A program made the position numbers and the translations under genes. From JANSYL01 sp963921255 (GTDB lineage: Bacteria > Pseudomonadota > Alphaproteobacteria > Rhodobacterales > Rhodobacteraceae), in assembly GCA_963921255.3 (NCBI GenBank), contig CAWUEW020000001.1, positions 744,001-808,000 of the forward strand: a stretch of 64,000 bases of DNA. The letters are read 5' to 3'. The notes under the pieces are model-generated. The model was not told the DNA's origin and made no database searches. It saw only the letters and a program-made list of their open reading frames with translations. Positions 26,283-34,085 of the stretch are shown here, one piece after another (the stretch's first letter is position 1; each line of letters begins with the position of its first letter).

Positions 26283-26807
26283 TCACGATCCGATGGGCAC
26301 AATCCGCCGGTCGGTGACCCGGTTCCTGCCGTTCAGACCCGGCTCGACGACAACCAATTCGCCATAGGTTACGGGCGGCTCACCCGGCAGCCCAAGGGTG
26401 TCCCACATGGGGACGATGTTGTTGCTGTTTCCGACCCAGATCACCGATCGACCTGCCGCTTGGGTGATCACCTCGTTCCACACGCCCACGGGATGGCTGA
26501 AGAGCTGCATCTCAAGGCCGCGCTGTTCCGCCAACGGACGGGTGCTGTCCTGGTTCCGCTGGACGTGCCGTGTGAAGATGGCGTCCAGCGGAATGTCAGC
26601 GATCACGCCCGGCAAGGCCATCGCCCGTGCGCGGCCATCCGCGTTCAGGTTTTCGTCGTCGCGGTCGAAGTGCCGGACGATCACAAGACGGGTGCCGGGC
26701 GGCAGGCTGCGTATGTCGCCATCCGAACTGCTGCGCGATGTCCTGACACAGCCCGTGGCCAAGACGGACAGGCCAGCCAAAATCAACGCCCTGCGGGAGA
26801 TCTTCAT
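26283..26807 (-). CDS. Histidine-phosphatase-fold lipoprotein lacking the second catalytic His
   Basis: The 174-residue protein begins with an exported lipoprotein signal (SRRALILAGLSVLATGC, Cys near residue 20). It then resembles phosphoglycerate-mutase-like histidine phosphatases: LVIVRHFD near residues 41-48 holds the catalytic RH, and FTRHVQRNQDSTRPLAEQ matches the substrate-binding helix. Where these enzymes have a second His (usually GHS), this one reads VGNSNN near residue 132. I recall similar Asn-containing relatives in this bacterial group, so this may be a diverged subfamily rather than decay. AAGGAGG precedes the chosen start; the frame is open to 26867. Confidence 0.75.
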   Translation of the reverse strand: MKISRRALILAGLSVLATGCVRTSRSSSDGDIRSLPPGTRLVIVRHFDRDDENLNADGRARAMALPGVIADIPLDAIFTRHVQRNQDSTRPLAEQRGLEMQLFSHPVGVWNEVITQAAGRSVIWVGNSNNIVPMWDTLGLPGEPPVTYGELVVVEPGLNGRNRVTDRRIVPIGS

Positions 26808-27033
26808 GAGGTGCCCTCCTTGCTTGGACCGGCGGGGCGACGACAGTGCCGCCGCCGCGCACGCCAAGATCCATCCGACATCGCCGTGATCTTAGCCCGG
26901 ACTGCCGTGCTCTGTCTTCACCAAGGAGCGTGGGGCGCCAAAATGGACGGGGTTTTGGGATGACCCGACGCCGTCAAACGCGCGGCGCTGTGGTGCGTCG
27001 GCCCGCGGTCGTCCGTTTTTGTCATGGAAAGGC

Positions 27034-27108
27034 TGGCTGGGGTGGTAGGATTCGAACCTACGGTACACGGTACCAAAAACCGCTGCCTTACCGCTTGGCT
27101 ACACCCCA
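27034..27108 (-). tRNA. tRNA-Gln (anticodon TTG)
   Basis: A complete 75-nt cloverleaf can be read on the minus strand. The acceptor stem is TGGGGTG paired with CACCCCA, the discriminator base is G, and CCA is encoded. The anticodon arm has a TTTTTGGT loop region with anticodon TTG, and the T arm contains GGTTCGAATCC. No integrase gene flanks it, so nothing suggests use as an attachment site. Confidence 0.97.
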
Positions 27109-27183
27109 ACCGTGCCGCGCTAGTTACGCGGTGAGGGCAGGGGGATCAAGACCCAGACCGCAAAAATTACGGTGCGCGCAACG

Positions 27184-28509
27184 CTATTCTTGTGGCGCTT
27201 CACGGCGGAGCAGGTCGTCCTCTGGCAATGCGTCCCGTTCGGCTTCGATGATTGATTCCAGGGCGTGTAATTCTTCGGCGCCGACATGTCGGGCTTCGAC
27301 GACCGCTGCGGGCGGCGTCGGGGTCGGCGCGGGGGCGTCTTCCGCTTCGACCGGGGCGATGCCGCCTGCGCCGACAAGCCGATAGGTTGGCTCCGGCAGC
27401 GAAATGCCAGCGGCCTCGAGGCGCGCCTTTACGACCCGGATCGCCTCGCCCTTGGCCATGCCGATCGATGTCTCATGCTGCATGATCCAACCCGCAGCGG
27501 TGATGTTGATCGTGCTGTCACCCACGTCGTTGACCCACACACCCGGTCCCGGAGTTTCGAGGACAAAGGGAAGCTCTTTGAGGGCGTCCAGCATGATGTG
27601 TTGTGCGTCGGCGAGATCGGCGTTCGGATCAATCCCCAGGACAAACGTGAACCGCCGTTCGTCGTTGCGCGTGTAATTCACGATCTTGGATTTGAAGACC
27701 GTCGCGTTCGGGATGCGGATGTGGTTCCCGTCGAGGCTGAGCAAGATCGTCGCGCGGCTGGTCAAGCGGATCACATGCCCCATATCGCCACCGATTTCGA
27801 CCAGATCCTTCGGGCGGAACGGCTGTCGGATCGACAGCATGATCGAGCTGATGAAGTTCTCGACCGTGTCGCGCACGGCGAACCCGATGGCGAGGCCCAC
27901 GATCCCTGCAGCCCCCAGGATGGTCCCCAACAGGGCAGTCGCATTCAGCAGATCCAAGGCAAGCACGACACCGAGGATGAAGAACGCCAGCCGCACGATC
28001 TGGCGATAGATGTCCGCGATGAAGGCATTCGGCGCGATCCGATCCCATGGCCATTTGCGCCGCGCGATGAAGAACCCGAACCAGACCGTCACGGCACCTG
28101 CGGCGACAGCGATCAGGATCAGGGGCGAGACCGCAGCGATCTGTTCAAGCCTGGCTTCGATGCGTTGCACCGCAGGGCTCAGACGTTCGACGACATCGGT
28201 GCTTTCCTGCACGTTATTCTCGATGGCGACCACGCCTTCCACCCGCGCGACAAGCGTGTTCAGCGTGTCGATCCGGGTGGCGTCAACGACGGTGCCCCGG
28301 AGCGTGACGATCCCGTTCGATACGGTCGCGCGCACATCGTCGTACCCTTCAAGCTGGCCGATGATGTCCATGATCCGGTCGCGCGTCGCAAAGTCCTGGG
28401 CGCGGTCGCTTTCGACCGAGATCGTGCCACCGGGTTGCGCGCCATCGGTTTGCGCCAACGCGACCACAGGAGCCAACGCCAGCAAAAGAACAATCAGAAG
28501 AAGCCGCAT
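27184..28509 (-). CDS. Small-conductance mechanosensitive channel (MscS) with an N-terminal BON domain
   Basis: From this start the 441-residue protein has a signal peptide (about 1-19), a periplasmic BON domain (about 38-105; VRATVSNGIVTLRGTVVD), two or three membrane helices (about 120-215) and the MscS pore and beta domain (GLAIGFAVRDTVENFISS near 213-230, then the FRPKDLVEIGGDMG segment). MscS channels release solutes on osmotic downshock. The frame is open to 28539, but that start would lie in the terminator-like repeat after kdsA, so I use the internal ATG that begins MRLLLIV. The C-terminus is a Pro/Ala/Glu-rich tail. Confidence 0.9.
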   Translation of the reverse strand: MRLLLIVLLLALAPVVALAQTDGAQPGGTISVESDRAQDFATRDRIMDIIGQLEGYDDVRATVSNGIVTLRGTVVDATRIDTLNTLVARVEGVVAIENNVQESTDVVERLSPAVQRIEARLEQIAAVSPLILIAVAAGAVTVWFGFFIARRKWPWDRIAPNAFIADIYRQIVRLAFFILGVVLALDLLNATALLGTILGAAGIVGLAIGFAVRDTVENFISSIMLSIRQPFRPKDLVEIGGDMGHVIRLTSRATILLSLDGNHIRIPNATVFKSKIVNYTRNDERRFTFVLGIDPNADLADAQHIMLDALKELPFVLETPGPGVWVNDVGDSTINITAAGWIMQHETSIGMAKGEAIRVVKARLEAAGISLPEPTYRLVGAGGIAPVEAEDAPAPTPTPPAAVVEARHVGAEELHALESIIEAERDALPEDDLLRREAPQE

Positions 28510-28535
28510 ACCAACCCGTCCATGCCGTCTGTTTT

Positions 28536-28559
28536 GCAAAAAGCGTTAACGGCTTTTGC
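28536..28559 (-). terminator. Rho-independent terminator-like hairpin after kdsA
   Basis: On the minus strand GCAAAAGC and GCTTTTTGC form an inverted repeat around a CGTTAAC loop, and the 3' arm itself holds a T5 run. It lies about 27 bases after the kdsA stop and just ahead of the mscS start, which makes termination (or partial read-through) plausible. The stem is AT-rich, so the strength is uncertain. Confidence 0.5.
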
Positions 28560-28585
28560 GCAAAACACAATCGAGGGTTCGCGGG

Positions 28586-29419
28586 TCAGAGCCGGATCGG
28601 ATCGGCCTTGGCCAACGCGTCGAAGGCCATCAGGCTTTTGACCAGTGCTGGCATCTGATCCAGTGGGATCATGTTGGGGCCGTCGGACGGTGCGGTGTCC
28701 GGGTCTTGATGGGTTTCAATGAAGACACCCGCGATCCCGAGCGACACCGCGGCGCGGGCCATGACGGGTGCAAACTCGCGTTGTCCTCCGGATGATCCGC
28801 CCTGACCGCCCGGTTGCTGGACCGAATGGGTGGCATCCATGATGACGGGGTAGCCCGTCTTTGCCATTTCGGGCAGCGCGCGCATGTCGGCGACCAGCGT
28901 GTTGTAGCCGAAGCTGGCGCCCCGTTCGGTCAAAAGGATCTTGGTGTTGCCGGTGGCCTCAACCTTGGACACGACGTTTGGCATGTCCCACGGGGCCAGA
29001 AACTGCCCCTTCTTGATGTTGACAACAGCGCCGGTGTCGCCTGCGGCGAGCAGCAGGTCCGTCTGGCGGCTCAGAAACGCCGGGATTTGAAGAATGTCGC
29101 ACACCTCGGCAACGGGGGCGCAGTGTTCAGGCGCGTGCACATCCGTCAAAACCGGACATCCGATCTGGGCTTTGACGTCTGCCAGGACTTCAAGGCCAAG
29201 CGCCATGCCGAGGCCCCGCTTGCCCGAAAGACTGGTGCGGTTGGCCTTGTCATAGCTGGCCTTGAAGACATATCCCGCCCCCGCATCGGCGCAGGCCTGT
29301 GCCATGGCTTCGGCGATCATCAGGGCGTGATCGCGGCTTTCCAGCTGGCACGGCCCTGCGATGATGGTCAAAGGCGCATCGTTGGAGAAGGCCAAAGGCC
29401 CCGCTTGAACGGTCTTCAT
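28586..29419 (-). CDS. kdsA: 3-deoxy-8-phosphooctulonate (KDO-8-P) synthase
   Basis: The 277-residue enzyme condenses phosphoenolpyruvate with arabinose 5-phosphate to give KDO-8-phosphate, needed for lipopolysaccharide core and KDO-containing capsule. It shows IIAGPCQLES near residue 19, the KASYDKANRTS motif near 54-64, the GCPVLTDVH block, and GQGGSSGGQREF near 202-213. The Cys in AGPCQLE is where family members also have Cys or Asn near the metal site. It lies beside two capsule-export genes on the same strand, which fits KDO supply for capsule, though the gap to them is only 21 bases. Confidence 0.95.
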   Translation of the reverse strand: MKTVQAGPLAFSNDAPLTIIAGPCQLESRDHALMIAEAMAQACADAGAGYVFKASYDKANRTSLSGKRGLGMALGLEVLADVKAQIGCPVLTDVHAPEHCAPVAEVCDILQIPAFLSRQTDLLLAAGDTGAVVNIKKGQFLAPWDMPNVVSKVEATGNTKILLTERGASFGYNTLVADMRALPEMAKTGYPVIMDATHSVQQPGGQGGSSGGQREFAPVMARAAVSLGIAGVFIETHQDPDTAPSDGPNMIPLDQMPALVKSLMAFDALAKADPIRL

Positions 29420-29440
29420 GATACCAACTGCCCCGTATTG

Positions 29441-31138
29441 TCAGGAACTGACCTGCTCGCGCAGGATCGACACGGTCATCGATATCAGGAGGTAAACACC
29501 CGAAAAGATCAGGAACGCAAGCAGCGTGTTCTCGAAGGCGCGCGGATAGGCGGCTTCGTCCGGTGCGACCGGGAACACGGCCAGCGACAGATACAGCGAT
29601 TGCCGGTTGGCTTCGATCCGTGCGGCTTCCATCTGCTGCAAAGCCTGGGACAGCATGGCTTGGCGGGTTTCCAGGTCGGCCTGCGCAATCACAAGCTCCG
29701 ACTGCACCTGGGCCAGCGACGCACCGCCGCCCTGCGCCTCGGTCAGGCCTGTGCGCAATTCGTTGATCAGCGCTTCAAGCCGCGCGATGTTTCGCTCTGC
29801 GACCTCGACACGGGTCTGGTTCGGTCGCGCCACAGACAGAAGTTCGTCCAGGCGCAGGCGCTCATTCTGGAGCTCAAGCTCGAAATTGTTGATCTGGCCG
29901 AACACCGCCGACACTTCCTGATCGGCGGACAAAACCCCGCGGCGTTCCTGCAGCGACAAGACCCGCTGCTGTGCTTCGATGACGCGGTTCTCGGCATCTT
30001 CGAAACTGTCGCGTGCGCCCGACATCTGATCTTCGCGCAAGCGCTGGCTCATCTGGTCGACGCGTTCTTCCGCATAGCCGAGAAGCGCTTCCGAGAACTG
30101 CTGGCTGATAAGCGGATCGGCCGCCAGCATTTCCATCTTAACAACACCCTCTGTCGGGTCGTAACCGATTGTGAGCTGTTGGCGATACGTGGCATAGACA
30201 TCTTCGACCGATGCATCAGCGTCCAGGCGCACGAGGGGATCGATCGAGGCCTGGGAGAAATGCGCGCGGAAGCCCATTTCATCGTCCAATCGCAACATTG
30301 CCTCACGGCTTTCAAGGAAGCTTTGCACCGTGATGCTTTCCTGCACCGTCGCAAAGCTGGTGCCGCCAAGCAAACCGCCCAAGCCGCCGCCAGTTGAGGC
30401 GCCGGCATCGGCCTTCTGGATGATGAACTCGGTATTGGTCGCGTAGAGCGGCGTCGCGACGCGGAAATAGTAGTAGCCGACCAACAGGGTTGGCAGCAGG
30501 ACGAAGAAGGCCAGACGCGAGGCCAACAGGGCCAGCGACCGCCGCCGACGACGGGCGATGTCGCGCTGCACTTTCATGATTTCGGCCGCGCGTTCGTCCG
30601 CGCTCATCGGGCCGGGCGGTTGATTGGCTGGTGGTGGAGCTGCGGGGCGGGCCTGCGCGGGCACCTGCGCTGTCGCCGCGCGCACGGGCAGGTTCTGTTG
30701 GCCTGCCGCTTGCTCCTGGCTCTCGTTGACAATCAGTTCGAGCATGTTCTTCTGGCCAAACGGATCGATCCCACGGTTGCGCAGGATGCGAACCGCATCG
30801 AAATCCGAGCTTGGTTGGAGGCCATGCTTCTGGGCGGTCCGGCGCGCCATGCGCAACTGCCGCCCGGTCAGGCCTTCGGCCCGGATGGCGGCCAGTTCTT
30901 CCTCGACCGTTTGCGCGGTCGGCGTTGGGCGCGGCGGGGTGGACGGGGCCGCGGCGCCGGGGAACGTTTGGTCGCCGAACCCGTCCTCCGTCTGTTGAGG
31001 CGCCGACATAAGGTCATTCGCGTTGGGCTGCTGCGGCGGACGCGGGGCCGCCGGTTCGACGCGCTGCGTGTCACCGTTCGATGTCATCGCCTCACTGCGG
31101 CGGATGCGGAACTTGCGGGCTTTAGGTTTGGTAGTCAT
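29441..31138 (-). CDS. Capsule polysaccharide export inner-membrane protein, KpsE-like
   Basis: The 565-residue protein has a long Pro/Ala/Gln-rich cytoplasmic N-terminus (about 1-165), a basic helix (RDIARRRRRSLALL), a first membrane segment near 180-200, a large periplasmic part with coiled coils (about 330-510; ENRVIEAQQRVLSLQERR and similar), and a second membrane helix near the C-terminus. This is the Wzz/KpsE layout for the periplasmic adaptor of ABC-type capsule export. The start overlaps the kpsT-like stop by 17 bases. The usual partners KpsM, KpsD and KpsC/S are not in this window. Confidence 0.85.
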   Translation of the reverse strand: MTTKPKARKFRIRRSEAMTSNGDTQRVEPAAPRPPQQPNANDLMSAPQQTEDGFGDQTFPGAAAPSTPPRPTPTAQTVEEELAAIRAEGLTGRQLRMARRTAQKHGLQPSSDFDAVRILRNRGIDPFGQKNMLELIVNESQEQAAGQQNLPVRAATAQVPAQARPAAPPPANQPPGPMSADERAAEIMKVQRDIARRRRRSLALLASRLAFFVLLPTLLVGYYYFRVATPLYATNTEFIIQKADAGASTGGGLGGLLGGTSFATVQESITVQSFLESREAMLRLDDEMGFRAHFSQASIDPLVRLDADASVEDVYATYRQQLTIGYDPTEGVVKMEMLAADPLISQQFSEALLGYAEERVDQMSQRLREDQMSGARDSFEDAENRVIEAQQRVLSLQERRGVLSADQEVSAVFGQINNFELELQNERLRLDELLSVARPNQTRVEVAERNIARLEALINELRTGLTEAQGGGASLAQVQSELVIAQADLETRQAMLSQALQQMEAARIEANRQSLYLSLAVFPVAPDEAAYPRAFENTLLAFLIFSGVYLLISMTVSILREQVSS

Positions 31139-31775
31139 AAAGCTGCTTTGCCACTTCGAGCGTGTCGAACTCGTACAGTTGCCCATCTTTTAGCACGGCG
31201 GCGCGACGGGCGAATTTTTCCAAGGTTTGCGCCTGATGCGACACGATCACGACTGTCGCATGTTTCAGCCGGTCGGCCAAAATTGACCCCGCACGCCGGT
31301 TAAACTCGGCATCCGTTGTCGAGGGCATTCCTTCGTCGATGAGATAGATATCAAAATCCAGCGCCAAAAGCAGCGAGAAGTTGAACCGTGACCGCATACC
31401 GGCCGAATACGTGCCGAGCGGCATATCGAAATATTCTTCGATCCCGCACAGCCAGCGGCAGAAGGCTTCGACATAATCCGGGTCAAGCCCGTAGAGCTGC
31501 GCGATGTAGCGGGCGTTTTCCTTCGCGTTGAGTCGCGGGATGACGCCGCCCATGAAGCCCAATGGGAACGAGATGCGCGAGTGCCGGTAGATCTTGCCCT
31601 CATCCGGCTTTTCAAGGCCAGCCATCATCTTGATCAGTGTGGTCTTGCCTGTGCCGTTGGGCGCCAGAATGCCAAGCGAGTACCTGAGGTCGACGCGAAA
31701 AGACGCCCGATCCAGGATCACCTTGCGGCGTTCCCCGGTCCAAAACGACTTTGACACATCTACAAACTCAAGCAT
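31122..31775 (-). CDS. Capsule polysaccharide ABC exporter ATP-binding protein, KpsT-like
   Basis: The 217-residue ATPase has Walker A in GILAPNGTGKTT (about residues 36-47), the modified signature YSAGMRSRFNF (about 123-133, where LSGGQ is usual in other ABC proteins but SAGM/R-F is typical of KpsT-class), Walker B DIYLIDEG, and the H-loop in VIVSHQ. It powers export of capsular polysaccharide through KpsM. It is followed by the overlapping KpsE-like gene; the KpsM permease gene is not adjacent. A MRTR-type R-F segment and the PRLNAKENARYIAQLYGL stretch also fit this class. Confidence 0.88.
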   Translation of the reverse strand: MLEFVDVSKSFWTGERRKVILDRASFRVDLRYSLGILAPNGTGKTTLIKMMAGLEKPDEGKIYRHSRISFPLGFMGGVIPRLNAKENARYIAQLYGLDPDYVEAFCRWLCGIEEYFDMPLGTYSAGMRSRFNFSLLLALDFDIYLIDEGMPSTTDAEFNRRAGSILADRLKHATVVIVSHQAQTLEKFARRAAVLKDGQLYEFDTLEVAKQLYDYQT

Positions 31776-31923
31776 GGTCTTCAGACCCGCCTTTTCTCTG
31801 CTAAAACCTGCATTCGCGCAGTCTATCCCGCTGCACTTAAACGCAAGGTTTACCCCGTTAATTAGGCAGCAATATGTCGGTTGCTGTCCAATTCAAACAG
31901 GAATTTTTGCAGAATATGGCAAA

Positions 31924-31939
31924 GCCCCGTGACCGGGGC
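31924..31939 (-). terminator. GC-rich hairpin, probable terminator of the arsR-permease operon
   Basis: GCCCCG and CGGGGC form a six-pair stem around a four-base loop; on the minus strand the hairpin is followed by TTT. It lies about 115 bases after the permease stop and 150 bases before the KpsT-like start, in a 279-base gap in which I see no gene. The T run is short. Confidence 0.4.
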
Positions 31940-32054
31940 CAAGCCTTTTGGCGCAGCCGGGCGGGGTCGTTCGCGCATGACCCGTCGTTCCGGGCATCCG
32001 GGGGAATGTGGCCCAAACGTGCCGTGGGCCGGCGCGTTGGGCCGCCCCGGCCGG

Positions 32055-33080
32055 CTAGGCCAGGGCCGTCCACCCCAGTCCAGCCAGAACGGCGCCGACC
32101 ATGGCCAAGCTCAGATAGGCCGCGAACACGCGGGGTTTCACCAGCGCCCAGACGGCCACAGCCGCGGGGATGCTGCTGACGCCGCCAGCGATGACAAAGG
32201 ACATCGCTGCACCGGGCGCCATGCCCTGTTCCAACAGGCCCGCCATCAGCGGCACCGCAGCATAGCCGTTCAGATAGGCCGGTGCTCCAACCAGCGCGCC
32301 GATCACCACCGGTCCGAGACCATTGCCACCGATCACCTGAGCGATCAGGTCTGCCGGGACATAGCGGATCAACAGCGCCTGCAGAAGGTAGGCGAACAAA
32401 AGCCACTTCCCGAGGAAAAGCAGGTTCTCAAGCGCGGCCTCACCAAAGAGTTGCCGGCGCTCGCGTTCCTTCCAGAACTGCCAGTTCAGCGACAATTTCT
32501 TCACGCCACAGCAGCCGCCGATCGCAGGTTTCTCGCGCAGCGGGTCTGCGAAGACGGGGGATTTTGCCAAGGTCATCACGGTCACACCGCCAAGCAGGCC
32601 CAAGGCGATGGCCGCCACGGTTTTCGCAATCGCGAAGTCGATGCCAAGGCCGCCCGCCGTGATCAGGAACATGGCCGGATCCATCAGGGGGGAGGCCAAC
32701 CAGAACGCCATCACCGCCGACAGCGGCGCACCTGCGGCCAGCAAGGCGGCCACGAACGGGATCACTTCGCACGAACAGAAGGGCGACAGGCCGCCGGCCA
32801 ATGCGCCGATGAAAATCATCCGCATCTCGCGCCCTTGAAACGCGCCATCAAGCAAGCGCTCGGACCCAGTCGCCTTCATCACCCCGATCGCCGCGACGGC
32901 GAACAGAATGAACGGCAGTGTGCCAAGGAAATGGTCCATCATTTCCTGCAGGGTTGGGATCACGGCAGGGCGGTCAAAAATCGCCAGCACAGCGACCACC
33001 AGAATGCCGGTCACGGCAACCTTGTCGACGCGCGCCCATGCGTCTGCGAGGGGGCGGGGGTTTTGGGTCAGATCAGCCAT
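32055..33080 (-). CDS. Membrane permease of the ArsP/YraQ (DUF318) family
   Basis: The 341-residue inner-membrane protein has about eight helices in two repeats. The hallmark is GGLSPFCSCEVIPFVAAL near residues 95-112, in which the Cys-x-Cys pair is shared by ArsP-type permeases; a second region KPAIGGCCGVKKL near 184-196 adds two more cysteines in the central loop. ArsP relatives export trivalent organoarsenicals, but many members have no known substrate. The gene overlaps the arsR-like regulator by eight bases, so a metalloid-response operon is the best reading. Confidence 0.85.
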   Translation of the reverse strand: MADLTQNPRPLADAWARVDKVAVTGILVVAVLAIFDRPAVIPTLQEMMDHFLGTLPFILFAVAAIGVMKATGSERLLDGAFQGREMRMIFIGALAGGLSPFCSCEVIPFVAALLAAGAPLSAVMAFWLASPLMDPAMFLITAGGLGIDFAIAKTVAAIALGLLGGVTVMTLAKSPVFADPLREKPAIGGCCGVKKLSLNWQFWKERERRQLFGEAALENLLFLGKWLLFAYLLQALLIRYVPADLIAQVIGGNGLGPVVIGALVGAPAYLNGYAAVPLMAGLLEQGMAPGAAMSFVIAGGVSSIPAAVAVWALVKPRVFAAYLSLAMVGAVLAGLGWTALA

Positions 33081-33417
33081 CGGCGTCGTCCATCAAGTTT
33101 TGCGCGCCTTGATCGGCGCAGCATTCGGAAATCAAGAAGTGGGACAGCGTTTCAACCTCTCCGATCACGACGGAGCACAGAATGCGCCGCCCGTCCCGGC
33201 GTTGGTCCACGAGGCCGGCGGACACCAGCTGCTTCACATGATGCGTCAGCACCGAGCCGGATACACCGACATCCTCACCCAATTGACCAATGGGAAGGCC
33301 GTCAGGGCCGGCCCGGACCAGGCGCCGCACAATGGCAAGGCGATGCTCGGACCCAAGCGCCGCAAAGGCGGTCGCGGCCCGCGTCAGTTCGGGGAGGGGC
33401 GGTTGAGTCGTTTTCAT
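33073..33417 (-). CDS. arsR: ArsR-family metal(loid)-responsive repressor
   Basis: The 114-residue winged-helix protein has the ArsR/SmtB core: FAALGSEHRLAIVRRLVRAG, then LGEDVGVSGSVLTHHVKQLV as the recognition helix and a wing with RRDGRRILCSV. The vicinal Cys pair near the C-terminus (ISECCADQ, about residues 99-106) with a Cys in the wing are candidate As(III) ligands, similar in placement to C-terminal-site ArsR proteins. It is the first gene of the operon with the permease. The ATG follows directly on a perfect palindrome with hardly any leader, so the transcript may be leaderless. Confidence 0.88.
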   Translation of the reverse strand: MKTTQPPLPELTRAATAFAALGSEHRLAIVRRLVRAGPDGLPIGQLGEDVGVSGSVLTHHVKQLVSAGLVDQRRDGRRILCSVVIGEVETLSHFLISECCADQGAQNLMDDADG

Positions 33418-33437
33418 ATTTCTATATTTATAGAAAT
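33418..33437. promoter_or_regulatory. Perfect 20-bp palindromic operator candidate of arsR
   Basis: ATTTCTATA and TATAGAAAT flank a two-base centre, making a perfect palindrome directly next to the arsR ATG. Its minus-strand sequence includes TATAAA, a good -10, so the operator would cover the promoter and repression would be by occlusion. ArsR-family proteins often bind AT-rich inverted repeats like this. Confidence 0.7.
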
Positions 33438-33491
33438 GACGAATGGATGTCCAGACTGGTTCCTGCGCATCAGGTCGTTATCTTCCCCGCC

Positions 33492-34085
33492 ATGCCGACC
33501 GAAGATCTCATCCAATCCATCAAGGGCTGCCGCTTGTGCGCCGAGCGCTTCGCGGCCACGCACACCGCCCACGCGGCGCGCCCTGTGACGTGGTTTGCGC
33601 CGGGGGCCAGGATCCTCATTGCGGGTCAGGCGCCGGGCATGAAGGTGCACCAGTCCAGCAAGCCGTTCACCGATCCGTCCGGGGATCGGTTGCGCGCGTG
33701 GCTTGGGCTGGACGAGACCTCGTTCTACGACACACGCCACGTCGCCATTGTTCCGATGGCGTTTTGCTTCCCTGGATACAACGCCCGCAAAAGCGATCTG
33801 CCGCCACCGCCCATTTGTGCGGCCACCTGGCGGGCGCGGATCATGGAGACGCTCGGGGACGTTCCGCTAACCCTGCTGATTGGCGCGTATGCCCAGTCTT
33901 GGCATCTTGGCGGCAAACGCCCCCTGACCGAGCGGGTGCAGGCCTGGCGCGACCATGCGCCCGAGGTCTTTCCCTTGCCGCACCCGTCCTGGCGCAATAC
34001 CGCATGGCTCAAGAGAAACCCCTGGTTCGAGGCCGAGCTTTTGCCGGTGCTGCGCGCCAGAGTAGCCGAGGTTCTGGCCACGTGA
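33492..34085 (+). CDS. Uracil-DNA glycosylase family protein (iron-sulphur type)
   Basis: The 197-residue protein matches family 4/5-like uracil-DNA glycosylases. It has Cys 13 and Cys 16 (GCRLCAERF), Cys 92 and Cys 109, the spacing expected for a 4Fe-4S cluster, and motif A GQAPGMK near residues 45-51 and motif B HPSWRNTAWL near 164-173. These enzymes remove uracil or other damaged bases from DNA. It starts at an ATG without a strong ribosome site; an earlier in-frame ATG lies at 33447 next to the arsR operator. The stop overlaps the GTG of the next gene. Confidence 0.85.
   Translation: MPTEDLIQSIKGCRLCAERFAATHTAHAARPVTWFAPGARILIAGQAPGMKVHQSSKPFTDPSGDRLRAWLGLDETSFYDTRHVAIVPMAFCFPGYNARKSDLPPPPICAATWRARIMETLGDVPLTLLIGAYAQSWHLGGKRPLTERVQAWRDHAPEVFPLPHPSWRNTAWLKRNPWFEAELLPVLRARVAEVLAT

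Noticed and set aside
27034..27108. tRNA-Gln as a phage or island attachment site
   Set aside because: No integrase, no direct repeat of the tRNA 3' end and no change in base composition nearby.
31881..33491. A long plus-strand frame reading into the uracil-DNA glycosylase
   Set aside because: The upstream 1600 bases are antisense to the permease and arsR; only the part from 33492 shows glycosylase motifs.
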